This document shows, in pieces, positions 1 to 8,289 of a stretch of DNA of 26,024 nucleotides. The notes beneath the pieces are model-generated. The model was not told the DNA's origin and did not search any database. It saw nothing but the letters and a program-made list of their open reading frames with translations. The stretch is from an uncultured Clostridia bacterium (GTDB lineage Bacteria > Bacillota > Clostridia > TANB77 > CAG-508). The number at the start of each line of letters is the position of its first letter. The first letter of the stretch is position 1. The translations under genes and the position numbers were made by a program. Where the stretch lies: NCBI GenBank assembly GCA_934133175.1, contig CAKPAX010000024.1:1-26024 (forward strand), given 5' to 3'.

Positions 1-925
1 ATTTATTATATGCTTTTCCGTTTTTTATATTTTCTAGCATTTTTTCTTTATTTTTTTCAATATCTTCACCTTTTCCAGCTAGTTTAATCATATAACTTCC
101 TAATTCTAAAACAACTTGTTTTAAGTCTTCTGGCATATCTCCTTTTAAAAAGTTTATTGCTTCTATAACTTCTAGTGAATTTCCAACTGCATATCCAATA
201 GGTTCATCCATATTTGTAAGTACACAAATTGTTTCCCTATTTGTTAATCTTCCTATTTTTATCATTTCCTTTGATAATAAAATGGCATCTTCTTTTGTTT
301 TCATAAATGCACCTTTTCCAACAGTTACATCTAAAACAATTTTGTTTGCACCTGCTGCTATTTTTTTACTCATTATACTTGAAGCTATAAGTGGCATACT
401 TTCTACACAAGATATTGTATCACGAAGTGCATATATTTTTTTATCTGCAGGTGCCAAATTAGCAGTCTGTCCAATCATACTTATTCCTATGTTTTCCACA
501 TTTTGTATAAAATTGTGGATATCTATATTAGTTTTATATCCAGGTATGGATTCTAATTTATCTACTGTTCCTCCTGTAAATCCTAATCCTCTTCCTGACA
601 TTTTTGCAACAGGTATTCCCAGTGAAGCTATTATTGGTAATAGTATTATTGATACTTTATCACCCACTCCACCTGTACTATGTTTATCTACTACATTTTC
701 TCCAAATTTCGATAAATCTAATACATCTCCTGAATTTGCCATTGCAAATGTTAAATTTACAATTTCCTCATCTGTCATTCCATTTATATATATAGCCATT
801 ACTAATGCAGCAGCTTGATAATCTGTTATTTCATTATTTGTATACGCATTTACAAAATATTCAATTTCTTCCTTTGCTAATATTTTTTTATCTCTTTTCT
901 TTGCTATTATTTCTAATATATTCAT
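1..925 (-). CDS. pdp: Pyrimidine-nucleoside (thymidine) phosphorylase, 3' end beyond window
   Basis: Phosphorolysis of thymidine/uridine-type nucleosides to base plus (deoxy)ribose-1-phosphate in the cytoplasm, for nucleoside salvage. About 308 of the usual ~430 residues are visible; the C-terminal part lies left of the window. Visible are the phosphate-site stretch KHSTGGVGDK (residues 81-90), the family signature SGRGLGFTGGTVDKLE (110-125) and the SSIMSKKIAAGA stretch (182-193), all very close to Gram-positive Pdp/DeoA. I chose the ATG at 925 because AGAGGA lies 8 nt upstream and the N terminus MNILEII then lines up with the MRMVDII start of Bacillus Pdp; the ATG at 931 is only 2 nt from the ribosome site. 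It is the third gene of the prepilin-rnhB-pdp operon, 18 nt after rnhB. Whether it prefers thymidine (DeoA) or accepts uridine too (Pdp) cannot be told from sequence. Confidence 0.93.
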   Translation of the reverse strand, partial: MNILEIIAKKRDKKILAKEEIEYFVNAYTNNEITDYQAAALVMAIYINGMTDEEIVNLTFAMANSGDVLDLSKFGENVVDKHSTGGVGDKVSIILLPIIASLGIPVAKMSGRGLGFTGGTVDKLESIPGYKTNIDIHNFIQNVENIGISMIGQTANLAPADKKIYALRDTISCVESMPLIASSIMSKKIAAGANKIVLDVTVGKGAFMKTKEDAILLSKEMIKIGRLTNRETICVLTNMDEPIGYAVGNSLEVIEAINFLKGDMPEDLKQVVLELGSYMIKLAGKGEDIEKNKEKMLENIKNGKAYNK

Positions 926-943
926 AATCATATTCCTCTTTTA

Positions 944-1576
944 TTATACAAAATGTGTTGTAAAACTCTTTCTATGTAATGGACATAAACCATATTCTTT
1001 TATTGCAGATATATGTGCTGCTGTTCCATAACCCTTATGCTTTTCAAATCCATATTGAGGGTATATTTTATCCCATTCTCTCATAATTCTATCCCTTGTT
1101 ACTTTTGCAATTATAGATGCCGCTGCTATACTATATGATTTAGCATCTCCTTTTATAATTGATTCATACGGAATTCCATTTGTATCAATATGTGTTAACG
1201 CATCAACTAATATTAAATCCGGCTTTATTTTTAATTCATTAATTGATTTCGTTAATCCTTTTTTAGTTGCATTTAATATGTTTATTTCATCTATTTCGTT
1301 TTGATCTATAATTCCAACACCATAACTTATTGCTTCTTCTAAAATTAAATCATATAATTTTTCTCTTTTTTTTTCTGAAACCTTTTTTGAGTCATTTACT
1401 CCTTCTATCATAGAATCCCTTGGCATTATAACACTTGCTACTACCACTGGACCAGCTAGTGGTCCTCTTCCAGCTTCATCAATTCCACATATATATTTAA
1501 AATTTTTTTCTTTATTATATATATCTTCTTCTATTTTTTTTAAATTTGTTAATCTTTCAATTTCTTTTTCTTTCAT
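944..1576 (-). CDS. rnhB: Ribonuclease HII
   Basis: Cleaves the RNA strand of RNA/DNA hybrids and starts removal of single ribonucleotides misincorporated in DNA. The 210 residues match the usual family length. The first catalytic pair is in GIDEAGRGPLAGP (Asp33, Glu34), the third acidic residue in LILVDAL (Asp125) and the fourth in IKGDAKS (Asp144); these form the DEDD metal site of type 2 RNases H. The conserved AAASIIAKVTRDR helix (151-163) and the YPQYGFEKHKGYGT segment (about 172-185) are intact. The N-terminal ~28 residues are a charged helical extension of a kind common in Firmicutes RnhB. It starts 3 nt after the prepilin-like gene stops and is followed 18 nt later by the nucleoside phosphorylase, so the three are probably co-transcribed, though no functional link is obvious. 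Confidence 0.96.
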   Translation of the reverse strand: MKEKEIERLTNLKKIEEDIYNKEKNFKYICGIDEAGRGPLAGPVVVASVIMPRDSMIEGVNDSKKVSEKKREKLYDLILEEAISYGVGIIDQNEIDEINILNATKKGLTKSINELKIKPDLILVDALTHIDTNGIPYESIIKGDAKSYSIAAASIIAKVTRDRIMREWDKIYPQYGFEKHKGYGTAAHISAIKEYGLCPLHRKSFTTHFV

Positions 1577-1579
1577 TTT

Positions 1580-2047
1580 CTACTCCATATTTTGTAATTG
1601 TGTTAATGTGAATTTTGTTATACCATTTTCCACAAATCCTTCTGTATATAAAATATCTACTACTAAATTTTCTTTATCATACTTTACAAAATAGTATTCT
1701 CCATCTTTCGCTCTAATATCTGATAAATTCATATTATTTAAATCATCTTGACTTAAAAAATACCAATTACTTATATCTGTTATACCAGCTTTATTTAGTT
1801 TACTAACTTTTTCAGTATCTGCTTCTTCTAATTTGGTTCCTATAAGTTTAGTTTCATCCTTGCTAAAATTGTATTCTTCTAAAGCTGTTTTAGTCTTTGC
1901 CTGTATCAATAACATATCTGTTTTTAAATTTTCTAATTTTGATTTCTTTATTAAACTATATGTTCCTGTAATTGTTACTCCCGCCAATATAATCATTATA
2001 ATAATTGTTATTACAAGAGTCATAAGCGTTATTCCTCTATTATTCAT
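1580..2047 (-). CDS. Prepilin-like protein with type III signal peptide
   Basis: A 155-residue protein of the type IV pilin/type II pseudopilin class. The short charged leader MNNRG is followed by ITLMTLVITIIIMIILAGVT, so a prepilin peptidase would cut after Gly5; the hydrophobic helix spans residues 6-27, then comes a charged helix (33-60) and a mixed globular region. The residue five places after the cut is Thr10, not the Glu that is typical of major pilins. Such GITLxxLV proteins are frequent in AT-rich uncultured Clostridia. No assembly ATPase, platform protein or peptidase is in this window, so whether it is assembled into a fibre or is only membrane anchored is unknown. The AGGTGG site lies 8 nt before the ATG. 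It is first in the operon with rnhB and pdp. Confidence 0.8.
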   Translation of the reverse strand: MNNRGITLMTLVITIIIMIILAGVTITGTYSLIKKSKLENLKTDMLLIQAKTKTALEEYNFSKDETKLIGTKLEEADTEKVSKLNKAGITDISNWYFLSQDDLNNMNLSDIRAKDGEYYFVKYDKENLVVDILYTEGFVENGITKFTLTQLQNME

Positions 2048-2156
2048 TTTTATTCCACCTTTATTTTTTATATATTATATATTTATAATTATGTATTTTC
2101 AATAAAATTTTTAAATTTTATAGTTTATAAAAAATTTATATTTTTTTCACAAAAAA

Positions 2157-2186
2157 TTCACAAATATATTGTATCATAGTTATAAT
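2157..2186 (+). promoter_or_regulatory. Candidate promoter of htrA-like gene
   Basis: TTCACA (2157-2162), an 18-nt spacer and TATAAT (2181-2186), 43 nt before the htrA start. The -10 is a perfect match; the -35 matches TTGACA at four of six positions. A small inverted repeat GTTATT/AATAAC (2191-2210) lies between the promoter and the ribosome site. The divergent prepilin promoter must lie in the same gap but I could not place it. Confidence 0.5.
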
Positions 2187-2229
2187 TTAGGTTATTATAT
2201 ATAAAATAACTATTTAGGAGGGTTTTATT

Positions 2230-3507
2230 ATGAGTGAAAACGAAGAAAAAAAAGATAGTAAATTTAAAAGTGTAAAAAATCCAAACAATTACAATGATTT
2301 TTATTCAAATAATACAAAATCTCACTCTGGTTTTGGAAAAACTGTAGTTGTTCCTTTTTTTAGTGGATTAGTAGGTTGTAGTTTAGTTTTAGGAACTTGC
2401 TTTGGTGTACCAAGCATAAAAGATAAAATTATAGGTTCTGCGAATTCATCTGTTCAAACATCTAGTTCATCACCTTCAACAAATAATTCTTCAACATCTA
2501 CTTTAAGTAATGTATCTTTATCAAATTATTCAGATACATCTGTATATGCTGCCAATAAAATTTTACCATCAATTGTAGGAATAACAATTGAATATAATGT
2601 AAGTAGTTCTTTAAATTCGTTTTTTGGTAACAGACAACAACAAACATCTACAGCTACAGCAAGTGGATCCGGAATAATTATAAAATCAGATGGCTATATT
2701 TTAACAAATAATCACGTTGTTTCTACATCATCTTCTAACAATTCTTTCTACGACATATCTGAAGCAACAAAAATAACTGTAAAACTTTATAATGACGATA
2801 CAGAATATGAGGCAAAAATAATTGGGCAAGATGAACAAACAGATTTAGCTATAATAAAAATTGACAAATCTGACTTAACAGCTGCAGAACTTGCAAATTC
2901 CAGTCAAGTAAAAGTTGGTGAATTTGCAATGGCTGTTGGAAGTCCTTTGGGAATGGAAAGTTCTATTACATGTGGTGTAATTAGTGCAACTAATAGACAA
3001 ATAACTGATTCTGATGGAAAAACATTTACTCTTCTTCAAACAGATGCTGCTATAAACTCTGGTAACAGTGGTGGAGCTCTTGTTAATAGTGAAGGAAAAG
3101 TAATTGGTGTAAATACAATGAAAGTTTCTTCTACTGGTGTTGAAGGTATGGGATTTGCAATTCCTATAAACTCAACTTTAGATATTACTAGTCAATTAAT
3201 TCAATATAATAAAGTTAAAAGACCTTACATTGGTATTGGTGGAATAAATTTAGATGAAGAAACTGCAAAAGCTAACAACCTAGTAAAAGGTGTTTATGTA
3301 AAAACAATTGAAGATTTCTCTGCAGCAGAAAAAGCTGGAATTAAAGTTGGTGACGTTATAATTGAAGCAGATGGAAAATCTATTACTACAATGGATGAAT
3401 TAAATGAAATTAAAAACAGTCATAAGATTGGTGACGAAATGTCTCTAAAAATCAATAGAGATGGCAAAGATATTGAAGTAAAAGTTACTTTATCTGAACA
3501 ACCTTAA
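2230..3507 (+). CDS. htrA: HtrA/DegP-like membrane-anchored serine protease with one PDZ domain
   Basis: Surface protein quality-control protease of the trypsin-like S1C family. Residues 1-36 are a charged cytoplasmic tail, 38-60 a single membrane helix, 70-100 a Ser/Thr/Asn-rich linker, about 105-325 the protease domain and 330-425 one PDZ domain. The catalytic triad is visible: His162 in TNNHVV, Asp205 in TDLAIIK and Ser280 in the GNSGG motif. The length of 425 residues and the single PDZ match the Bacillus HtrA/YvtA-type proteins rather than two-PDZ DegP. GGAGGG lies 6 nt before the ATG. It is a single-gene unit: divergent from the prepilin operon and convergent with the RsiV-like gene, with a shared terminator. 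In Gram-positives such genes are usually induced by secretion stress, but I see no known operator here. Confidence 0.95.
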   Translation: MSENEEKKDSKFKSVKNPNNYNDFYSNNTKSHSGFGKTVVVPFFSGLVGCSLVLGTCFGVPSIKDKIIGSANSSVQTSSSSPSTNNSSTSTLSNVSLSNYSDTSVYAANKILPSIVGITIEYNVSSSLNSFFGNRQQQTSTATASGSGIIIKSDGYILTNNHVVSTSSSNNSFYDISEATKITVKLYNDDTEYEAKIIGQDEQTDLAIIKIDKSDLTAAELANSSQVKVGEFAMAVGSPLGMESSITCGVISATNRQITDSDGKTFTLLQTDAAINSGNSGGALVNSEGKVIGVNTMKVSSTGVEGMGFAIPINSTLDITSQLIQYNKVKRPYIGIGGINLDEETAKANNLVKGVYVKTIEDFSAAEKAGIKVGDVIIEADGKSITTMDELNEIKNSHKIGDEMSLKINRDGKDIEVKVTLSEQP

Positions 3508-3518
3508 TTGAAATTTAT

Positions 3519-3588
3519 TTTCTGATTATTCACTTTTAGTTCACACAATGGACAAAAATATATAGTATTATATAAACATAATCAGAAA
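3519..3588. repeat. 11-bp perfect inverted repeat flanking a 48-nt spacer
   Basis: TTTCTGATTAT at 3519-3529 is the exact reverse complement of ATAATCAGAAA at 3578-3588. The spacer contains a promoter-like pair, TGGACA (3549-3554) and TATAAA (3571-3576) with a 16-nt gap. It sits in the 3' untranslated region of htrA before the terminator. Function unknown. Confidence 0.5.
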
Positions 3589-3622
3589 TGATTAGAATTT
3601 AAAAACATCCCCTTTTATTTTC

Positions 3623-3656
3623 AAAAAGTCATATTAGAAAACTAATATGACTTTTT
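3623..3656. terminator. Bidirectional intrinsic terminator between htrA and the RsiV-like gene
   Basis: A perfect 15-bp stem, AAAAAGTCATATTAG with CTAATATGACTTTTT, closed by an AAAA loop; A and T runs on both sides let it stop transcription from either direction. Confidence 0.9.
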
Positions 3657-3663
3657 ATTATTT

Positions 3664-4515
3664 TTAAAATAAAACTATATCCATTTCACTTGTTTCTGTA
3701 CTATTCCCATAAGCATATATAATATACAAATTATCATTACCATCTAAATAAAATTCTGTAGTTTTTTGTATTTTATATATATCAGCTTCTAAATCTCTTT
3801 TATATATTGTATACCCTAATTTTTCTAATTCCGTTACTTGATTTTGAGATTTTTGAATCTCCTCTTTTATCTTTTTTTCGGCTGAACTTACTTGTATTGA
3901 TTTTTTATTTAATATTTCCTCTAATGTTACTTCTTTATCTTCAACAATATTATAATTATATGTTTGTATTATAATTCTTTGAGCATTTGAACCCTCTTTT
4001 AAACTAGATTTTATCATTAAAGATAATATATTGTCTTTAATATTAGCAACATATTGAACTGTGTATACTACATTATTGCTATTTTGACTTTGCATTATAT
4101 CTCTTGCTTTTTCATAAAATGTGTCAGTTATTTGTTTATTGTATTTACTTATTTGATCTTTATTTATATTTATACAAGGAATTTGTAAACTAATATTATA
4201 CTTTCCACTTTCATTTTTTTCTCCTGTTATACGTGTAAATACTATATCATAATTCTCATTCAATTTCTCTGTATTATATTGTTTATCTGTTTTTAGTTCA
4301 TTACTAAATATGTTATTAAACTCATCTTTTGTTATTTGCTCTTTATCTGTAATTTCTTGTTGTATTTCTTCATTTGGTTTTGCTACATTTTTATTTTTAT
4401 ACGATTGATAATATGCAGCTAATGGAACTGATACTACACAAACAATAATTGCTGATAAATAAATTAACTTTCTATGTATACTAATTTTATTTTCTACTGG
4501 TAAAATTACGTTCAT
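3664..4515 (-). CDS. Membrane-anchored extracytoplasmic protein, RsiV/DUF3298-like
   Basis: 283 residues: a short cytoplasmic N terminus (1-16), one membrane helix (about 17-36), a polar linker and an outside domain from about residue 80. The pattern in the outer domain (paired strands ending NISLQIPCI, the helix KYNKQITDTFYEKARDI, then VTLEEIL, a long helix and a final strand-rich DNLYIIYAYGN) resembles the DUF3298/RsiV/PdaC-type lysozyme-binding fold, but identity is weak by eye. No sigma factor gene is next to it, so an anti-sigma role is not supported; a wall-associated or ligand-binding role is equally possible. AAGGAGA lies 5 nt before the ATG, and the gene follows the second prepilin-like gene by 19 nt, so the two are probably one transcript. 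Confidence 0.6.
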   Translation of the reverse strand: MNVILPVENKISIHRKLIYLSAIIVCVVSVPLAAYYQSYKNKNVAKPNEEIQQEITDKEQITKDEFNNIFSNELKTDKQYNTEKLNENYDIVFTRITGEKNESGKYNISLQIPCININKDQISKYNKQITDTFYEKARDIMQSQNSNNVVYTVQYVANIKDNILSLMIKSSLKEGSNAQRIIIQTYNYNIVEDKEVTLEEILNKKSIQVSSAEKKIKEEIQKSQNQVTELEKLGYTIYKRDLEADIYKIQKTTEFYLDGNDNLYIIYAYGNSTETSEMDIVLF

Positions 4516-4534
4516 TATATTCTCCTTTTTGACA

Positions 4535-5029
4535 TTAATAATATAAATTTACGCTATCATCTAGTTCATTTGTATAATACTTAACATTTTCAAATGTTAT
4601 TCCTTGTACATAATAAACATGATGACTTTGTTTATTTATTATATATATGTCTTCTTTTGTACTAGTATTTTCATTTGTTATGTTCTTATAATCCTCTCCA
4701 TAATTAAGAGATAAATTTTCTAAAGCCGATAAATCTATAATATAATATTCATCTTGAGCATCATTTACACTTATTTGATTACTACTTTTTATATTATTTA
4801 TTATTTCTGAATTATCATATTTAATTTCTGCTGGTATTGCTCCATACTTAGAATAATATGTATTTATTTTGTCTGTTAAATTTTCAACATCGCTATACAT
4901 TTGATTTAAGGCTTTTAATTTAGTTCCTGTTTGAGTATTGTACACTAATATACTTGTTATAATAATTAATAATATTATTGCTATAGATAGTGTAATAAGT
5001 GAAATTCCTCTTTCTTTACTTTGATACAT
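4535..5029 (-). CDS. Prepilin-like protein with type III signal peptide (second copy type)
   Basis: 164 residues. The leader MYQSKERG is followed by ISLITLSIAIILLIIITSIL, so a prepilin peptidase would cut after Gly8; the residue five places on is Thr13 instead of the classical Glu. After the helix (9-30) comes an amphipathic segment and an acidic, Asn/Tyr-rich globular part with tyrosine-rich ends. It shares the N-terminal architecture of the protein at 1580-2047 but not its C-terminal sequence, so they are different pilin-like subunits and not recent duplicates. AGGGGGAT precedes the ATG. It is the first gene of a two-gene unit with the RsiV-like membrane protein. Confidence 0.78.
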   Translation of the reverse strand: MYQSKERGISLITLSIAIILLIIITSILVYNTQTGTKLKALNQMYSDVENLTDKINTYYSKYGAIPAEIKYDNSEIINNIKSSNQISVNDAQDEYYIIDLSALENLSLNYGEDYKNITNENTSTKEDIYIINKQSHHVYYVQGITFENVKYYTNELDDSVNLYY

Positions 5030-5184
5030 ATTATCCCCCTAAATTTAATAAAATTTATGAATATATTTTTATATACTTATCTATTTTATTTTATTACATT
5101 TATTGTACTTTTGCAATGTTTTTATTTAATAAAATAAATGTATAATGTAAAACTTTTATTTTATAAACTATTCCCCTATATATA

Positions 5185-5213
5185 TTGACTATCTTGTGTT
5201 TTTAGAGTATTAT
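5185..5213 (+). promoter_or_regulatory. Candidate sigma-A promoter of clpE-pgsA
   Basis: TTGACT (5185-5190), 17-nt spacer, TATTAT (5208-5213), 34 nt before the clpE start. I looked for a CtsR box and a CIRCE element around it, which often control clp genes, and found neither. Confidence 0.65.
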
Positions 5214-5247
5214 TATATAGATAATTTTAAAGAAATGAGGATGAAAA

Positions 5248-7599
5248 ATGAAGTTATGTTCAGAATGTCATAAAAATGCAGCTGTAGTCTTTTTTGATAA
5301 AGTTGTTGATGGCAAAAAAACTTTAGAAGGATTATGTTATGATTGTGCAAAAAAACAAGGTATAAATCCTTTCGAATGGTTAGCTAGACAAAATAATTCA
5401 TTAGACAAAAATGATGCAAATATTGAAAATGTTTCAAAACAACTTGAAAGTATTTTTAAAGATTTATCAGAAAATTTAAATATAGAAAATATAGAAGATA
5501 TAGAAAATCTTGATGAACTTACAACTGAAAATGAAAATGGAGAAATTACAGGAGCAGCAATTCCTATTGGATCTCTTTTTGCTAATATGTTCGGAGGAAA
5601 TAATCAAGATGCCACACAAAGTAATTCTTCTAGTAACAAAAAAGTAAAAGTAGAAAAAACAAAACAAAATAAAAACAAAAAGAAAAAATTTCTGGATACT
5701 TTTGGAACAAATTTAACAGATAAAGCAAAAAATAATCAGTTAGATATGGTTATTGGCAGAAATAAAGAAATACAAAGAATTATTCAAATACTAAATAGAC
5801 GTTCAAAAAATAATCCATGTTTAATTGGTGAACCTGGTGTTGGAAAAACAGCTATAGCACAAGGATTAGCTATTAGAATAGCAAATAACAATGTACCAGC
5901 AAAACTTTTAAACAAAGAAGTTTACTTACTAGATATGACAGCAGTACTTGCTGGAACTCAATTTAGAGGTCAATTTGAATCTAGAATGAAAGGTATAATA
6001 GATGAATGTAAAAATTATGGAAATATTATTTTAGTAATTGATGAAATTCATAATATTATTGGCGCCGGAGATGGTGAACATTCTATGAATGCTGCCAATA
6101 TTTTAAAACCTGCCCTTTCTAATGGTGAAATTCAATTAATTGGAACTACTACTTTAAAAGAATATAGAAAATATATAGAAAAAGATACAGCTTTAGAAAG
6201 AAGATTTCAACAAGTTTTAGTTGAAGAACCTTCTGTTGACGACTCAATAAATATATTAGAAGGAATTAAAAGATATTATGAAGATTATCATAAAGTTAAA
6301 ATTTCTAATGATGTAATTAAACAAACAGTAATTATGTCTGAAAAATATATTCATGATAGATTTTTACCAGATAAAGCTATTGATATATTAGATGAAGCTT
6401 GTTCTAGAATTAACTTAGAAAATAAGGAATTATTTAAACTTGAAATGTTAAAACAAGAATTAAAAAATGTTCAAGCAGAAAAAGAAGAAGCAGCAAATGC
6501 TGATTCCCCAGAAAATTATGAAAAAGCTGCTGATTTGAAAACGCGTGAATGTCAATTAATTGAACAAATTGATGATATTAATAGCAAATTAAAACTTAAA
6601 AATTTAACAGTTCAAGATATTGCTCAAGTAATTGAAAACTGGACTAAAATTCCTGTTAAAAAAATTACCCAAGCAGAAAAAGATAAATTATTAAATCTAG
6701 AAACAAATCTTCATAAAAGAATTATAGGTCAAGATGAAGCTGTAAATAGTGTTTCACGTGCTATTAGAAGAAATCGTGCAGGATTACAAAATGAAAAAAG
6801 ACCACCTTCATTTATATTTGTTGGTCCTACTGGTGTTGGAAAAACAGAATTAGCCAAAAGCTTAGCTTACGAAATGTTCGGTTCTGAAGACTCTATAATA
6901 AGAGTAGATATGTCTGAATACATGGAAAGCCACTCTACATCAAAATTGATTGGTGCGCCTCCAGGATATGTTGGATATGATGATGCTGGTCAATTAACTG
7001 AAAAGGTAAAAAGAAAACCTTATTCAATTATTCTATTAGATGAAATTGAAAAAGCCCATCCAGATGTATTTAATATATTACTACAAGTATTAGATGATGG
7101 AAAACTTACAGATAGTCAAGGAAATACTGTTAGCTTCCAAAATACAATAATCATTATGACATCTAATGCTGGTTCTAACTTAAATAACAATTCAATTGGT
7201 TTTGGCAAACAAACTGTTGATAAAAGCAAAATTGAAGATAGTTTAAAAAATGTATTTAGACCTGAATTTTTAAATAGAATTGATGAAATAATTGTATTTG
7301 ATTCTTTAACAACAGAACAATTGTTAGAAATAGTTGATTTAATGTTAAAAGATACTTTTAAAGCATTAAAAGATAAAAATATTTCTATGGAAATTTCTAA
7401 AGAAGCAAAAAATTATATCCTTGAAAAAGGTACTAATATAAAATTTGGTGCTAGACCTTTAAGAAGATCTATTCAAAGATATATAGAAGATGAAATCGCA
7501 GAAATGATATTAAAAGGTGACTTAGGGCCAGGAAATAGAATTTCTATTTCACTAGATAAAGTTTCTAATGAACTATCTTTTGAAGTTAACAAGGATTAA
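5248..7599 (+). CDS. clpE: ClpE-type AAA+ unfoldase with N-terminal zinc finger
   Basis: ATP-driven unfoldase that feeds proteins to ClpP. The N terminus has Cys4-x2-Cys7-x22-Cys30-x2-Cys33, the zinc finger that marks ClpE, instead of the double Clp_N repeat of ClpC. A low-complexity, Lys-rich linker (about 120-150) leads to AAA-1: Walker A GEPGVGKT (194-201), Walker B with Asp265-Glu266 and the ALERRF arginine fingers. A UVR-like coiled coil lies at about 405-445. AAA-2 has Walker A GPTGVGKT (526-533), Walker B Asp598-Glu599 and the ClpP-docking loop Ile650-Gly651-Phe652. At 783 residues it is somewhat longer than Bacillus ClpE, because of the linker. GAGG lies 7 nt before the ATG. pgsA follows after 17 nt. 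The alternative name ClpC is less likely given the zinc finger and missing Clp_N. Confidence 0.9.
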   Translation: MKLCSECHKNAAVVFFDKVVDGKKTLEGLCYDCAKKQGINPFEWLARQNNSLDKNDANIENVSKQLESIFKDLSENLNIENIEDIENLDELTTENENGEITGAAIPIGSLFANMFGGNNQDATQSNSSSNKKVKVEKTKQNKNKKKKFLDTFGTNLTDKAKNNQLDMVIGRNKEIQRIIQILNRRSKNNPCLIGEPGVGKTAIAQGLAIRIANNNVPAKLLNKEVYLLDMTAVLAGTQFRGQFESRMKGIIDECKNYGNIILVIDEIHNIIGAGDGEHSMNAANILKPALSNGEIQLIGTTTLKEYRKYIEKDTALERRFQQVLVEEPSVDDSINILEGIKRYYEDYHKVKISNDVIKQTVIMSEKYIHDRFLPDKAIDILDEACSRINLENKELFKLEMLKQELKNVQAEKEEAANADSPENYEKAADLKTRECQLIEQIDDINSKLKLKNLTVQDIAQVIENWTKIPVKKITQAEKDKLLNLETNLHKRIIGQDEAVNSVSRAIRRNRAGLQNEKRPPSFIFVGPTGVGKTELAKSLAYEMFGSEDSIIRVDMSEYMESHSTSKLIGAPPGYVGYDDAGQLTEKVKRKPYSIILLDEIEKAHPDVFNILLQVLDDGKLTDSQGNTVSFQNTIIIMTSNAGSNLNNNSIGFGKQTVDKSKIEDSLKNVFRPEFLNRIDEIIVFDSLTTEQLLEIVDLMLKDTFKALKDKNISMEISKEAKNYILEKGTNIKFGARPLRRSIQRYIEDEIAEMILKGDLGPGNRISISLDKVSNELSFEVNKD

Positions 7600-7616
7600 T
7601 ATACGGAGGATTTTAT

Positions 7617-8219
7617 ATGTTAAAATATGTACCAAATATTCTTACAATTATTAGATTTTTACTAATACCTATAATATTATTATTTTTATTTTCTGGAAAT
7701 TACTTACTTGCATTCATATTTTTTACAATTTCAGGAATAACAGATATATTAGATGGTTATATTGCAAGAAAATTTAATTTAGTTTCAAACTTTGGAAAAT
7801 TAATGGACCCACTAGCAGATAAATTAACTCAAATATCAATGCTAGCAGCACTATTTTTTCTAAATATAGTACCTGTATGGATTTTAATAATTGTTTTATT
7901 AAAAGAAGTTATTATGGTCGCAGGAGCATCTTTCCTTTATGGAAAAAGTGTTGTTGTTTATAGTAGATGGTATGGAAAACTTGCAACAGTATTATTCTAC
8001 ATTGCAATTGTTACATCTTTATTAATTAAAGAAACTAGTAAATTTACAACATTAAACAATTATCTTGCTAATATTGATAAACCTATATATTGTCTAGCTT
8101 TAGTTGCAACTATATTTTCTCTTATAATGTATTGTAAATCTTTATATTCAAAAGGATTTATTAATAAAGATGATTTAAAAAAGGATGTAACTATTGATAA
8201 AAAAGAAAAGAAAAATTAA
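7617..8219 (+). CDS. pgsA: CDP-diacylglycerol-glycerol-3-phosphate 3-phosphatidyltransferase
   Basis: Membrane enzyme that makes phosphatidylglycerol phosphate from CDP-diacylglycerol and glycerol-3-phosphate, the first step to phosphatidylglycerol and cardiolipin. The CDP-alcohol phosphotransferase signature is complete: Asp46-Gly47-x2-Ala50-Arg51-x8-Gly60-x3-Asp64-x3-Asp68. About five to six hydrophobic helices follow, and the 200-residue length fits PgsA. The C terminus is a short Lys-rich tail. CGGAGGA stands 6-7 nt before the ATG, and the gene follows clpE by 17 nt, so it is probably co-transcribed. Family members use different alcohols; PgsA is the best fit because of the length and the MLKYVPNILTIIRFLLIP start, but a related phosphatidyltransferase cannot be excluded. 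Confidence 0.9.
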   Translation: MLKYVPNILTIIRFLLIPIILLFLFSGNYLLAFIFFTISGITDILDGYIARKFNLVSNFGKLMDPLADKLTQISMLAALFFLNIVPVWILIIVLLKEVIMVAGASFLYGKSVVVYSRWYGKLATVLFYIAIVTSLLIKETSKFTTLNNYLANIDKPIYCLALVATIFSLIMYCKSLYSKGFINKDDLKKDVTIDKKEKKN

Positions 8220-8224
8220 TAAGT

Positions 8225-8254
8225 AAAAAAGTACACATATATGTGTACTTTTTT
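8225..8254. terminator. Bidirectional intrinsic terminator between pgsA and the BofC-like gene
   Basis: A perfect 30-nt palindrome (AAAAAAGTACACATA followed by its reverse complement), with A and T runs on the two sides. It would end transcripts from clpE-pgsA on the plus strand and from the comEC run on the minus strand. Confidence 0.9.
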
Positions 8255-8289
8255 TATAATTGCAAATATTATTAATTTTCTCTTTTATT

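Noticed and set aside
282..818. 178-residue plus-strand open frame
   Set aside because: It is the antisense of the nucleoside phosphorylase, whose minus-strand translation is a clear family match; the plus frame has no ribosome site and low-information sequence.
2177..2212. TAGTTAT/ATAACTA inverted repeat near the htrA promoter
   Set aside because: Short, very AT-rich and partly the same bases as the -10 box; such matches are expected by chance here.
5030..5247. CtsR box or CIRCE element before clpE
   Set aside because: No GGTCAAA direct repeat or TTAGCACTC inverted repeat is present.
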